Assembly (NCBI GenBank): GCA_016490735.1
Contig: JAEMWC010000082.1
Coordinates: 512,501 to 576,500 of the forward strand
Reading direction: 5' to 3'
From: Pachyseris speciosa
Lineage: Eukaryota; Cnidaria; Anthozoa; Scleractinia; Pachyseridae
Length of the DNA: 64,000 bases
This document shows positions 56,999 to 64,000 of the stretch, piece by piece. Made by a program: the position numbers and the translations under genes. Numbering within the stretch: the stretch's first letter is position 1; every line of letters starts with the position of its first letter. The notes under the pieces are model-generated. The model was not told where the DNA came from. It made no database searches and was given only the letters and a program-made list of their open reading frames with translations.

Positions 56999-59900
56999 TG
57001 GATTTTTTTTTTGTTTAACAACTTCTCACCGTATTTGTTAGCATAATCTTCTATGTATCCGGTTTCTATTTTCTCAAGTGTTTTCTTGTCATTAGACGGT
57101 GCGTTTACAAGTAAATCGATAACCGGTGACTTATCCTTATGTTTGTAGACTTGACTTTTGTTATTCGACAGATGCCATTTCATACGTGTTTCTAAGTCTT
57201 CACAAGTTGATCCGATATATATTTTGCCGTTACTGAAAGTCACTTTATAGATTTTACCGTTAGAGTACAGACTGTTGAATTTAGCATTAGTCAATTCCAA
57301 AACTGGTTGTTTCCGTTTGTTATATTTGAAGTTCAATTCTTTATTGTTAACATGTATGTAATCGAATTTTGTTGTCCGTGATAGTGCAGTGTACAATTGT
57401 TTCTTATCCATACGGCTTACGTCGTGAATATTATAATGATCGTTAATGTCGCAACCCTGGTATTTGTAAACAGTTACACAGAAGCTTGGAATGAAATACT
57501 CTGCGAATTCCTTTTGATCGTATAGCTCTTTATTCACTGCGAATGAATTATTTATTATATCTTCAATCTCGAACTCCATTGTATTGAATATCTGTTTGTC
57601 TTTGACGTTTTGTGTTGCGATGACAGGCATACCTTTACAGACATTGTATTTTTCTGTTTTACCGTTATATTTGAATTCGACAGTAACGTATCCGCAGTTA
57701 TTCTCCTTTATGAATCTATCACAGCATTCGGCATTTACTTTTATCCTTGTAGAGTTCAAATAGCAGATGTTTTTGTACAGTTTCTCTGGTTGTGAAAACC
57801 AAGTGGTAACTTTTCCATGTCTCAAGAATTTATCCAGCATAGTGTGTGTTGTTTTGTCATATCTGGACGATTTCTCAATGTACTGGAGAGTTTCTGTATT
57901 CGGGCACATTTTTCTTACAGTTTTGGAATAAGTATAATCATAATGTATTTGGCTTCCAGCTTCGACGGGTTCACATTGATTAGGATCACCAAACATGTAT
58001 ACCACGATATTGAACATAGTAAATACCTGATAGATCATGGTCATCCATTTATTGGGAACCATACTGAATTCCTCTATGAATATTGTTTTATCCTTGAGAC
58101 TATCAATATCTGTTCCATGCCATTCACGAAAGTAAGAATCAAATGTGTGACACATACTATTATTGTCTCCCAACCTACTCTTCACATTTTCAATTGCTTT
58201 GTTTGTGAATGCAAGTACAAGAGGATTTGTCGCCTCTCTGACCATTTTACAAAGCTTAGTTGTTTTGCCACTACCCGCCTGGCCATTGAAAATACATCCA
58301 TGACCATTTTCCATCTCAATCAGTCCAACCATGTTCTCTCTATAATGTTTCTCGAAATACACCAATTTAGTATCGGTAACATATGCTTTTCCTATTTTTT
58401 TGGTGCTGAATGAGACATCTTTCTTCCGTTTGAATTTCTTTGCAGGATTAGTTATAAAGATACCATCAGTATTATAACCATACAGCACACTATCTTTGCC
58501 ATGACAAGCTTCAATCAACTGTAAACATTTCAATATTGCTTCAGATACAACAAACCGATTGATACTTGTATTGTCAGAGAATATGCGCTCACAAGTTTGT
58601 TCCTTGATCAAATAGATGTCTTTGTAATGATCTATTGTCACATTTCTCTTGTCAGCCATTGCTCTGGTCCAACAACACATTGCAGTTTCATAATCAGTAC
58701 AAGTGAACCCCTGGTTTGTCTTATTGTATTTTCTACCAAGTTCGCCAATGAAACTGTTTGCAAGCTTCTTCGCCTCACTCTCTGGCAATTCATCAAATAT
58801 ATACTGTATGAAGTTCTTAAAAGTGTCGGGTTTCAAGGCCTTTTTCGTCACAATCTCATACTTTATTTGTGATGTAGGCATGTTCAAGGTGTCAACAAGA
58901 TAAAATACTAAATTACTTGAATAAAAACCTGCTTCAATCTTTATGGGTGTTCCATAGTTGTTCAAAACTGTTTCATCAATATAGAATTCACCACAAAGTC
59001 TGAGATCATTTTTGCAACTGAATGGTTCAATCACACTGTGAATAGTATAAACAGGTATTGGGTGGGTGTTATTCAATAATATGTTTGGATATGATTTGGA
59101 TATATCAATGCTGACAACATCGTCTGGTATATCTTCTGTTGAGCACCATTGAAGTGCTCGTGGGTAATAATCATCCAACATCTGTCTTGCATCGACATTA
59201 TAAGTGGACAAAGGTAGATAACCGCACATCTGTTTGAATAAAGCTGTACTAATGCTTTTAAACGATTGATTACTCCATTCGAAGTCATGAGTCTTGTACT
59301 TCTCAAAAAGTTTGTCGCAAATAGATTTCCTGATGTCGTACTCCTGATTCAGAAGATACATGTTCTGTCTATGATCAAGAAACCCATCGAGTATTCCATT
59401 GTTGTTCCAATGCAAGTATTCGACATATAATTTGGATGAGTTGATGTAAATATCAATTGCTTGTGTCATTTTTGCTTCTTCGGGCAAGACAATGATGTTA
59501 TTTTTCTTGTCGAGACAAACCAAATCATCCAATCGTTCGACTTTGTGTACTAGTTCATGTCTCTGGGACCATTTTAAATCAGACATATGTTTTAACAAGG
59601 AATCACAGCCTCCCTGGTTGGCCTTTGAAGCGGTCAATTTGAGTCTTTCGTCCGTGATGGGGAAGCAATGATGGTCTTTCACTATATAAACCAATACAAC
59701 ATCTGTTTGTGTGTTAGAATTAGTGAATGAAACAAATTTTCTGTACATTGAGTCAAAAGCATGGATAGTGAGGTTTGTATGACATTCCTTGGCCCATTCA
59801 ATCAGTTGTTCAGTATTGATCATATCGCCTTCTGGTATGTAGTCATAAATCTCATTTTTTAACTTGTCATAGGTATAAGTTTTGAATCCTTTCTTCCCCC

Positions 59901-60015
59901 TAACTTGGTCCCAAACATAATCAATGACACAAGAGTTTGCACCATATGATTTTATTGGCCTCTGTTTGTTCAATAAATATGATTCCAATTTCAAATTACC
60001 CATCTTATGCTTCAT
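56977..60015 (-). CDS. DNA polymerase B - SF1 helicase - GIY-YIG nuclease fusion
   Basis: 1012 residues in one frame. Residues about 280-560 are a family B polymerase: motif A DISKSYPNILL (304-314), motif B region KKLANSFIGELGRKYNKT (416-433) and motif C YNTDGIF (513-519), where the usual first Asp of DTD is Asn but the catalytic second Asp remains. A 3'-5' exonuclease is not obvious in residues 1-280. Residues 570-885 are an SF1 (RecD/Pif1-like) helicase: Walker A GQAGSGKTT (578-586), Walker B IFIEEFSM, motif III FGDPNQCEPVE, then TVYKYQG and YTALSRTT. Residues 920-1000 are a GIY-YIG nuclease (KIYKVTFSNGKIYIGST, Arg 944). It would replicate the element's DNA. ATG at 60015 overlaps the stop of the upstream gene (11 bases), which suggests coupled translation. 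The three-part fusion is unusual for Polintons, which normally carry PolB alone. Confidence 0.88.
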   Translation of the reverse strand: MKHKMGNLKLESYLLNKQRPIKSYGANSCVIDYVWDQVRGKKGFKTYTYDKLKNEIYDYIPEGDMINTEQLIEWAKECHTNLTIHAFDSMYRKFVSFTNSNTQTDVVLVYIVKDHHCFPITDERLKLTASKANQGGCDSLLKHMSDLKWSQRHELVHKVERLDDLVCLDKKNNIIVLPEEAKMTQAIDIYINSSKLYVEYLHWNNNGILDGFLDHRQNMYLLNQEYDIRKSICDKLFEKYKTHDFEWSNQSFKSISTALFKQMCGYLPLSTYNVDARQMLDDYYPRALQWCSTEDIPDDVVSIDISKSYPNILLNNTHPIPVYTIHSVIEPFSCKNDLRLCGEFYIDETVLNNYGTPIKIEAGFYSSNLVFYLVDTLNMPTSQIKYEIVTKKALKPDTFKNFIQYIFDELPESEAKKLANSFIGELGRKYNKTNQGFTCTDYETAMCCWTRAMADKRNVTIDHYKDIYLIKEQTCERIFSDNTSINRFVVSEAILKCLQLIEACHGKDSVLYGYNTDGIFITNPAKKFKRKKDVSFSTKKIGKAYVTDTKLVYFEKHYRENMVGLIEMENGHGCIFNGQAGSGKTTKLCKMVREATNPLVLAFTNKAIENVKSRLGDNNSMCHTFDSYFREWHGTDIDSLKDKTIFIEEFSMVPNKWMTMIYQVFTMFNIVVYMFGDPNQCEPVEAGSQIHYDYTYSKTVRKMCPNTETLQYIEKSSRYDKTTHTMLDKFLRHGKVTTWFSQPEKLYKNICYLNSTRIKVNAECCDRFIKENNCGYVTVEFKYNGKTEKYNVCKGMPVIATQNVKDKQIFNTMEFEIEDIINNSFAVNKELYDQKEFAEYFIPSFCVTVYKYQGCDINDHYNIHDVSRMDKKQLYTALSRTTKFDYIHVNNKELNFKYNKRKQPVLELTNAKFNSLYSNGKIYKVTFSNGKIYIGSTCEDLETRMKWHLSNNKSQVYKHKDKSPVIDLLVNAPSNDKKTLEKIETGYIEDYANKYGEKLLNKKKIHCLKQRK

Positions 60016-60589
60016 AAAAAAACTCCTTCCGGTGGGTAATGATCTTGCAACCTATTTGTACTATTTCCTGGGCTGATAAAAGTGTGAAGTTGTTGTTCAA
60101 AAGTGTGAAAACCATGAACTTGTACATATCATTTTTACTCAATTGAGGTACTTCCACAGAAAAAGGACCATATGTTTTATCCTCTATCGTCATCCCATCA
60201 CGGATGTCAACAAACAATGTAATCGATATCTTCTCCCGCTCACCGGGAATATTGTTGAGTCTCTTACCGAATAGTTTGGCAAAAGATGAACCCCTTTTAG
60301 CAGGTGAATTAGATAGTTTCAATTCCTCTTTCCTGAATCTGTTCAAAGACACAGTCATTTTTGGGTAGACAATGTAATCTTTCATCTTACTGGCCATTTT
60401 GCTGTATCTCTCATCGACAGCATTAATAGCTTTCTGAGTTTGTCTATTTGTTTTGCGTATTTTCCTCATTTTCTTTTCCAGAGGATCTTCATATTCTTTC
60501 ATTAATAATTTGATGAGCTGTTTTTTGCTCAGTTTCTCAAGATTTTTCTTGTTCATTCTTTTACTATTAGTTTTGATAATATTTTCCAT
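60005..60589 (-). CDS. protein of unknown function upstream of PolB
   Basis: 194 residues, ATG at 60589 directly after TATAATATAA. The first 75 residues are very Lys-rich and helical (LEKLSKKQLIKLLMKEYEDPLEKKMRKIRK). Residues about 75-190 look like a compact domain (ISITLFVDIRDGMTI, VEVPQLSKNDMYKFMVFTLLNN). The stop overlaps the polymerase start by 11 bases. Its position just before the polymerase suggests a replication or DNA-binding role, for example a terminal-protein or processivity partner, but no motif supports a specific call. Confidence 0.65.
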   Translation of the reverse strand: MENIIKTNSKRMNKKNLEKLSKKQLIKLLMKEYEDPLEKKMRKIRKTNRQTQKAINAVDERYSKMASKMKDYIVYPKMTVSLNRFRKEELKLSNSPAKRGSSFAKLFGKRLNNIPGEREKISITLFVDIRDGMTIEDKTYGPFSVEVPQLSKNDMYKFMVFTLLNNNFTLLSAQEIVQIGCKIITHRKEFFYEA

Positions 60590-60630
60590 TTATATTATAA
60601 TAATATCTATATGTTTTATTCTTAAGTGTG

Positions 60631-60656
60631 TTTCAACTCGCGTTTAAGTATGGTCC
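60631..60656 (-). promoter_or_regulatory. shared upstream motif, site 1
   Basis: On the coding strand this reads ACCATACTTAAACGCGAGTT and lies about 42-66 bases before the ATG at 60589. A 19-of-25 match, all differences transitions, lies at the same distance before the ATG at 61758. It is a likely promoter element. Confidence 0.5.
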
Positions 60657-60749
60657 AAAATCATGGATCTATTGAATTGATTAAAGATACATTTTTCATG
60701 GTCGATAATTCAACTGGTCCAAAATCATGGATCTATTGAATTGATTAAA
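60651..60749. repeat. 35-bp direct repeat pair
   Basis: 60651-60685 and 60715-60749 are identical (from TGGTCCAAAATCATGG to TTGATTAAA), with 29 bases between. They lie in the intergenic space upstream of the gene ending at 60005, next to the shared promoter-like motif. Confidence 0.95.
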
Positions 60750-60951
60750 CTTCGTTTTTTTTATGCTTCTTAGTTTGTTTGTGTTGGGTTTTACCGGCTA
60801 ATGTGTAGTTTTTGCCATTATTGCAAACTTCACAGTACCATTCTTTATTTACCATATATTCATTTTTATATAACCGGAAAGCTTCTCTTGCTTCCTCCTT
60901 TGTTTTATATTTACGTGGTCTTCCAATTGTCGTTCTTCTCTGATAGTTCAT
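60745..60951 (-). CDS. small zinc-finger protein
   Basis: 68 residues. Residues 1-30 are basic with a GRPRKYKTKEEA stretch, resembling an AT-hook followed by a short helix. Residues about 37-64 form one C2H2-like finger (WYCEVC...TQHKQTKKHKK). It is probably a DNA-binding regulator. ATG at 60951 abuts an AT-rich TATGATATAAT box. It follows the BRO gene by 36 bases and may share its transcript. Confidence 0.65.
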   Translation of the reverse strand: MNYQRRTTIGRPRKYKTKEEAREAFRLYKNEYMVNKEWYCEVCNNGKNYTLAGKTQHKQTKKHKKNEV

Positions 60952-60987
60952 ATTATATCATACTATATATTTTTTTATGTGATTATC

Positions 60988-61758
60988 CTATCCTTTTAAA
61001 TACCTCCTGTGTTCTTCCATATGTTTGGTTATTTCGTGGATCAAATCTTCGAAACAATTGCTAATGAGGTATTTACATTCATTCAACAGATATTTTTCCT
61101 TCATCTTGAGCTGATTATTGGTAACAGCATATATGCCTGTAGGGCTTTTAAATTCCAGGCACAGAGCATTGTATTTTTCTGTTGGATTCAATAACATCAA
61201 ATCACACTGACCTGCCATATATCCTTTGTTATAACTTTTGATTCTCATGTTTGGACTTATTTGATTTTCACCTAATCCGGCAATCATTAATGCATCATCG
61301 TATTTTTTTCTGATGAATGAAACAATCTTATAGTGCAAATCATTTTCATTTTCAATCAATATCATATTATTGTTTCTGTCATTGAACTGTTTTTGATATA
61401 TTCGTTTTCTGACTAATGGTAAAACCTTTTTAGTAACCCAATGTTTAATTTCTTTGGCTTCTTGTTTTTTGGATGAGAATAAAAGTGAATGAAATCCTGT
61501 TTCATTTATAAAAAAACATTTGAAAGTTTTTTCGATTGCATCAGCGAAAATTGACTTTGTTTTGGAATTTATGGACAGTTTGAAGTCCAATAAGATTTTA
61601 TCTTCAGAATCAACATGATCTCTGATTGCTCTTTGCGGATTTTTATAGTTGAGAATAGTAGCTATGTCTCTACCTCTGAACCATATATCATTTTTGTCAT
61701 CAAGATAACAATCTATTGATACATCTAATTCTTTATTATCGTAGGAATATTTTTGCAT
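60988..61758 (-). CDS. BRO-N domain protein with C-terminal PD-(D/E)XK nuclease
   Basis: 256 residues. Residues about 10-120 are a BRO-N domain (WFRGRDIATILNYKNPQRAI, then ETGFHSLLFSSKK...VLPLVRK), a DNA-binding module common in large DNA viruses and phages. Residues about 140-235 look like a VRR-NUC-type nuclease: conserved Gly/Asn-rich lead-in, GQCDLMLL (Asp 186), CLEFK (Glu 202, Lys 204) and a later Gln. In BRO proteins of this kind the C-terminal partner varies. It could cut branched or foreign DNA or serve in replication. The start is fixed by the ATG next to TATAATATACAA and by the shared upstream motif. Confidence 0.75.
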   Translation of the reverse strand: MQKYSYDNKELDVSIDCYLDDKNDIWFRGRDIATILNYKNPQRAIRDHVDSEDKILLDFKLSINSKTKSIFADAIEKTFKCFFINETGFHSLLFSSKKQEAKEIKHWVTKKVLPLVRKRIYQKQFNDRNNNMILIENENDLHYKIVSFIRKKYDDALMIAGLGENQISPNMRIKSYNKGYMAGQCDLMLLNPTEKYNALCLEFKSPTGIYAVTNNQLKMKEKYLLNECKYLISNCFEDLIHEITKHMEEHRRYLKG

Positions 61759-61795
61759 TTGTATATTATATTATTATATTTTATTTTTAATTGAT

Positions 61796-61821
61796 TTTCG
61801 ACCTGTGTTTAAATATAGTCA
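61796..61821 (-). promoter_or_regulatory. shared upstream motif, site 2
   Basis: On the coding strand this reads GACTATATTTAAACACAGGT and lies about 38-62 bases before the BRO-gene ATG. See site 1 at 60631. Confidence 0.5.
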
Positions 61822-61913
61822 GGAATAATAATATTCTTGGCTACATGGTAGCAAATAAGCGGTTGCAAGCCGTTGAAATATCTCTGTCATATATATGTTA
61901 GATAATTTTCTTT

Positions 61914-62876
61914 TTATAATATATCTTTTAAATCCCTAAATGGTATCCAACTGTTAAATTCGTCACTATAACCCTTCCACTTCACCAAAGCTTGTTTTTT
62001 CTTATAGTCTCTGCGAATGACTTTATCGATACGGAAAACATCCTGTCTGGCTTTTAATAATTCAGGTTCATAAAAACTCCCTTCAATATCTTCACCTTTC
62101 AGATCCTTTATTTTGTTTGTTATTGGATTGGTGTATTGAATCTTATCAACTGTGAACACTTCCTCAGTCCAATTTGGTGTATAGCCCTTGTCGAACACAT
62201 TCCGTTTATACTTAGATATTCGGACCTTGTCGCCGACTTTAAATTTTGGTTTAGCTGATAATGGTTCCATATCACCATATAGATTAAAGTAAACAGTTGC
62301 TTCATTCTTTTTCTTTGAAGCCTCTGTAGGTGTCATCTTTATGCTTGAATGTTTGGTATTATTATACTGTTTCACTAATTTTGGTAACATGTCTAAATAC
62401 TGTATATTGCCTTGAACAGTCAACTGCTTCCACATTTTGGATTTAATTGTCCTATTCCATCTTTCAACTACTGATGACTTCTCTTCGTTCTCAGTTGAGT
62501 ACATCTGTACACTATGTTTCCCTAGCAAGTCCTTCAAGTGTTTGTTATAGAATTCTTTTCCCTTATCAACCCATAAATACTGTGGTTTTCTGCCTTCCTT
62601 GAATATTGTTTTGAATGCTTCAGTGACAGATTCACCTTTCTTATCCTTCAATGGGACAATCCAACCATATTTGCTGAAGACATCAATAACCATAAGAAGA
62701 TATCGATAACGTTTATTCCATTTACTGAACTGTTGCATTTCAACTAGATCACTTGCCCTTATTTCATCAATTTTATTCACAATCACACGCCGCCGAGTGA
62801 AATTTCGTTTTATGGGTGCATGTAATTCATCTGCTAATTTTTCTTGCCAGTTTTCTTCACTCGACGGCTTTTTCCG
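61914..62876 (-). CDS. retroviral-type integrase with chromodomain (Polinton integrase)
   Basis: The catalytic core runs from DLVEM (first Asp) with YLLMVIDVFSKYGW, through LWVDKGKEF (second Asp) to SVVERWNRTIKSKMW (Glu, 33 residues after the second Asp). A spacer with YNNTKHSSIKMTPTEA follows, then an SH3-like part (KFKVGDKVRI) and a C-terminal chromodomain (IDKVIRRDYKKKQALVKWKG, SWIPF). It inserts the element and the chromodomain may direct it to histone marks. No ATG exists in this frame: conserved-looking sequence (LADELHAPIKRNF) continues upstream of the GTG at 62786 and overlaps the PLA2-like gene back to about 62914. I place the end at the A AAA AAC slip site, from which a -1 shift gives a PLA2-integrase fusion. 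Confidence 0.85.
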   Translation of the reverse strand, partial: RKKPSSEENWQEKLADELHAPIKRNFTRRRVIVNKIDEIRASDLVEMQQFSKWNKRYRYLLMVIDVFSKYGWIVPLKDKKGESVTEAFKTIFKEGRKPQYLWVDKGKEFYNKHLKDLLGKHSVQMYSTENEEKSSVVERWNRTIKSKMWKQLTVQGNIQYLDMLPKLVKQYNNTKHSSIKMTPTEASKKKNEATVYFNLYGDMEPLSAKPKFKVGDKVRISKYKRNVFDKGYTPNWTEEVFTVDKIQYTNPITNKIKDLKGEDIEGSFYEPELLKARQDVFRIDKVIRRDYKKKQALVKWKGYSDEFNSWIPFRDLKDIL

Positions 62877-63472
62877 TTTTTTGAAACACCAAGACCTAAT
62901 TTCTGTTTTTTGTCAATTAAGAATCTGGCTGTTTGACCCCATTTTGGCATCTCACCATATGGTATCTGATCAAGAGATTTAATCATTGTTCTATCACAGT
63001 CTCCTTTGTCTTTTTTCATGTCATAACAAATATCATGATAAGCTGCTATTTCATCTACTTTATTGTAAGGTAGGACATTCCATTTTGTAACCTCACCTGT
63101 ATTTTTATCATATTCCAACTGCTCGTGCAATGGGTTATAAGGTCCCATATATTTATACTTACTTGGAGTCCAACCTGCTTTTGGTTTAGGAAGCTTGCCA
63201 ATCAATTTGTGGATATCAATAGCTCCACCGTAATCCAATCCCTTGATATCTGTTTTGTAACGAATATTTGGTCTCACTTTTGTTGACAGTTGTTTTAAAG
63301 CTTCTGACCCAACCTTTGTGATAGCCGGCTTTGCGAGGGAAAGTCCTTTGTCAATTAATTTCTTTTGCAGCTTTGGATTTCTCATTGCTTCTGATGCATA
63401 ATATCTACCTATTTCAACACCTTTCTTCGCTAAATAAGGGACACCATGTTCCAAGAATCCTGTTAGTGCCAT
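62834..63472 (-). CDS. PLA2-like (parvovirus VP1u-type) protein
   Basis: 212 residues. Residues about 110-165 carry the phospholipase A2 signature as in VP1u-type proteins: a calcium loop YMGPYNPL and the catalytic HDICYD helix, with a later Cys and Asp (GDCDRTM). Residues 1-60 are a helical, partly hydrophobic lead, and the C terminus is strongly basic (KSRRVKKTGKK). In parvoviruses this fold helps particles leave endosomes; in Polinton-type elements it is found in presumed minor virion proteins. The zero frame ends 13 codons after A AAA AAC, where the integrase frame takes over. ATG at 63472 is the first in frame; sequence stays open about 20 codons upstream. Confidence 0.8.
   Translation of the reverse strand: MALTGFLEHGVPYLAKKGVEIGRYYASEAMRNPKLQKKLIDKGLSLAKPAITKVGSEALKQLSTKVRPNIRYKTDIKGLDYGGAIDIHKLIGKLPKPKAGWTPSKYKYMGPYNPLHEQLEYDKNTGEVTKWNVLPYNKVDEIAAYHDICYDMKKDKGDCDRTMIKSLDQIPYGEMPKWGQTARFLIDKKQKLGLGVSKNGKSRRVKKTGKKN
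62876..62882 (-). other. candidate -1 ribosomal frameshift heptamer
   Basis: A AAA AAC in the exact X XXY YYZ register of the PLA2-like frame (codons 197-198 Lys-Asn). The -1 frame entered after it is the integrase frame. The downstream sequence can form only a weak GCC/GGC stem. Confidence 0.55.
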
Positions 63473-63516
63473 ATCAGCAGCTGAATCTAGTATGCCCGCC
63501 CCTTCAGACGGGCTAA

Positions 63517-63675
63517 TCAGTTTCCCCGATTTCTGACAAATTTAGTCTTTGTGATTCCACATTCAGCACAAGTGCATTTCATCATAGTTCGACCATTTTT
63601 TGTCTTTTGATATCTTTCACTTCCAGGTACACATTCAGTCTGCTTCTTCTGTTTAACACAATATGATTTTACCAT
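63517..63675 (-). CDS. small Cys-rich protein (DUF5679-like)
   Basis: 52 residues, beginning MVKSYCVKQKKQTEC, then TKNGRTMMKCTCAECGITK. The paired Cys motifs (SYC, TCAEC) and central KNGR...K run match the small zinc-ribbon-like DUF5679 family seen in large DNA viruses and related elements (family recalled from memory). ATG at 63675 abuts TGGTATA. It sits between the protease and the PLA2-like gene, 44 bases before the latter's ATG. Its role is unknown, perhaps a virion or nucleic-acid-binding protein. Confidence 0.65.
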   Translation of the reverse strand: MVKSYCVKQKKQTECVPGSERYQKTKNGRTMMKCTCAECGITKTKFVRNRGN

Positions 63676-63687
63676 TATACCATTAAG

Positions 63688-64000
63688 TTAGATATTTTTG
63701 AAGTAGTCTAGGATGAATCTGTGATTGACACTCGTATCTGTTGGACTGAATTTGGAGTTGTGTATTATATCCAGTATAGATGTTCCTTTTTGTCTCTCAA
63801 GAAGATAGTATAAACACCAATATCCACATAATACTGATTCCCTTTCTTGTATCTCATCACCAGAGTATTCAAGTTGTTTACCGCTTGCAGCCATATACAT
63901 TTGAACTTCTGTTGGCATCATTAAACCGAAAGAGTCGAAGTATTCACAGTATTTATCATTTTTGAAATTCCTATAACAAACCCAATGAGTACCAGGTCCA
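63688..64000 (-). CDS. adenain-like cysteine protease, 3' part
   Basis: Open from the window edge to a stop at 63688; the N terminus lies outside. The catalytic triad of adenovirus-type proteases is readable: His in GTHWVCY (63985-63987), Asp in EYFDSFG (63934-63936), a Gln (IQERES), and Cys in VLCGYWCLYYL (63826-63828). In Polintons this enzyme is thought to mature virion proteins, which supports a virus-like life style for the element. It is the first gene of the visible leftward series. Confidence 0.85.
   Translation of the reverse strand, partial: GPGTHWVCYRNFKNDKYCEYFDSFGLMMPTEVQMYMAASGKQLEYSGDEIQERESVLCGYWCLYYLLERQKGTSILDIIHNSKFSPTDTSVNHRFILDYFKNI

Larger units (their letters stand above)
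55881..64000 (-). mobile_element. Polinton/Maverick-like element, left part, runs off window
   Basis: Gene content (protein-primed-type PolB, retroviral-type integrase with chromodomain, adenain-like protease, PLA2-like protein) defines a Polinton-type virus-like transposon. All genes lie on the minus strand, and composition is clearly more AT-rich than the flank. The left edge is taken as 55881, where the interrupted repeat stops and new sequence starts with TGTTATGG. The right end, capsid genes and ATPase lie outside. Reading frames are almost all intact, so insertion is recent or the element is maintained. Confidence 0.7.

Noticed and set aside
57610..58903. Plus-strand frames opposite the polymerase gene (up to 198 codons)
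   Set aside because: They are shadows of the conserved minus-strand frame and have no domains.
1..64000. CRISPR arrays or bacterial operons
   Set aside because: The tandem repeats have no unique spacers of constant length, and gene structure is eukaryotic.

Overview
The window looks like an AT-rich metazoan genome, most likely an anthozoan cnidarian such as a stony coral. The reasons are intron-rich host genes (a nine-exon BEN-domain gene and a three-exon CTHRC1-like gene), very dense nested transposons (CR1/L2-type LINE, DIRS-type retroelement, hAT, CACTA-like, many MITEs, tRNA-derived SINEs) and a Polinton-like element. No single sequence proves the species.

Layout. 1-7 kb: a GATC-rich palindromic array, MITEs, a decayed C2H2 zinc-finger gene and a second array. 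7.4-11.5 kb: an intact minus-strand BEN-domain gene that I assembled from nine exons (347 codons, all junctions in phase), with a SINE in one intron. 12.5-16.8 kb: a plus-strand CACTA/EnSpm-like transposase gene with one frameshift. 17-25 kb: repeats, including a hammerhead-ribozyme motif at 17.57 kb and several fold-back elements. 26.1-29.8 kb: a minus-strand LINE with an intact reverse transcriptase frame and a broken endonuclease half. 30-36 kb: a DIRS-like RT/RNase H on the minus strand facing a tyrosine recombinase on the plus strand. The recombinase is split by two copies of one 6-bp-TSD element, and the second copy itself carries a LINE end, a MITE and a hAT element. 36-44 kb: MITEs and duplications. 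46-47 kb: a broken P2X7-C-like gene. 51.1-52.7 kb: a complete secreted collagen (CTHRC1-like) gene. 54.4-55.9 kb: SINE-type elements.

55.88-64 kb: the most interesting part is a Polinton/Maverick-like virus-type element that runs off the right edge, with all genes on the minus strand. In transcription order they are an adenain-like protease (partial), a 52-residue Cys-rich protein, a PLA2-like (VP1u-type) protein, a chromodomain integrase, a BRO-N/PD-(D/E)XK nuclease protein, a small zinc finger, a protein of unknown function, and a 1012-residue fusion of family B DNA polymerase, SF1 helicase and GIY-YIG nuclease with a small basic 3' extension frame. Protease and PLA2-like proteins would act in the particle, the integrase in insertion, and the polymerase-helicase-nuclease in copying the element. 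Capsid and packaging ATPase genes are not in the window. The integrase frame has no ATG and is joined to the PLA2-like frame through an in-register A AAA AAC heptamer, suggesting programmed -1 frameshifting. A similar A-rich junction ends the polymerase gene. All family assignments are from motif reading without a database search.
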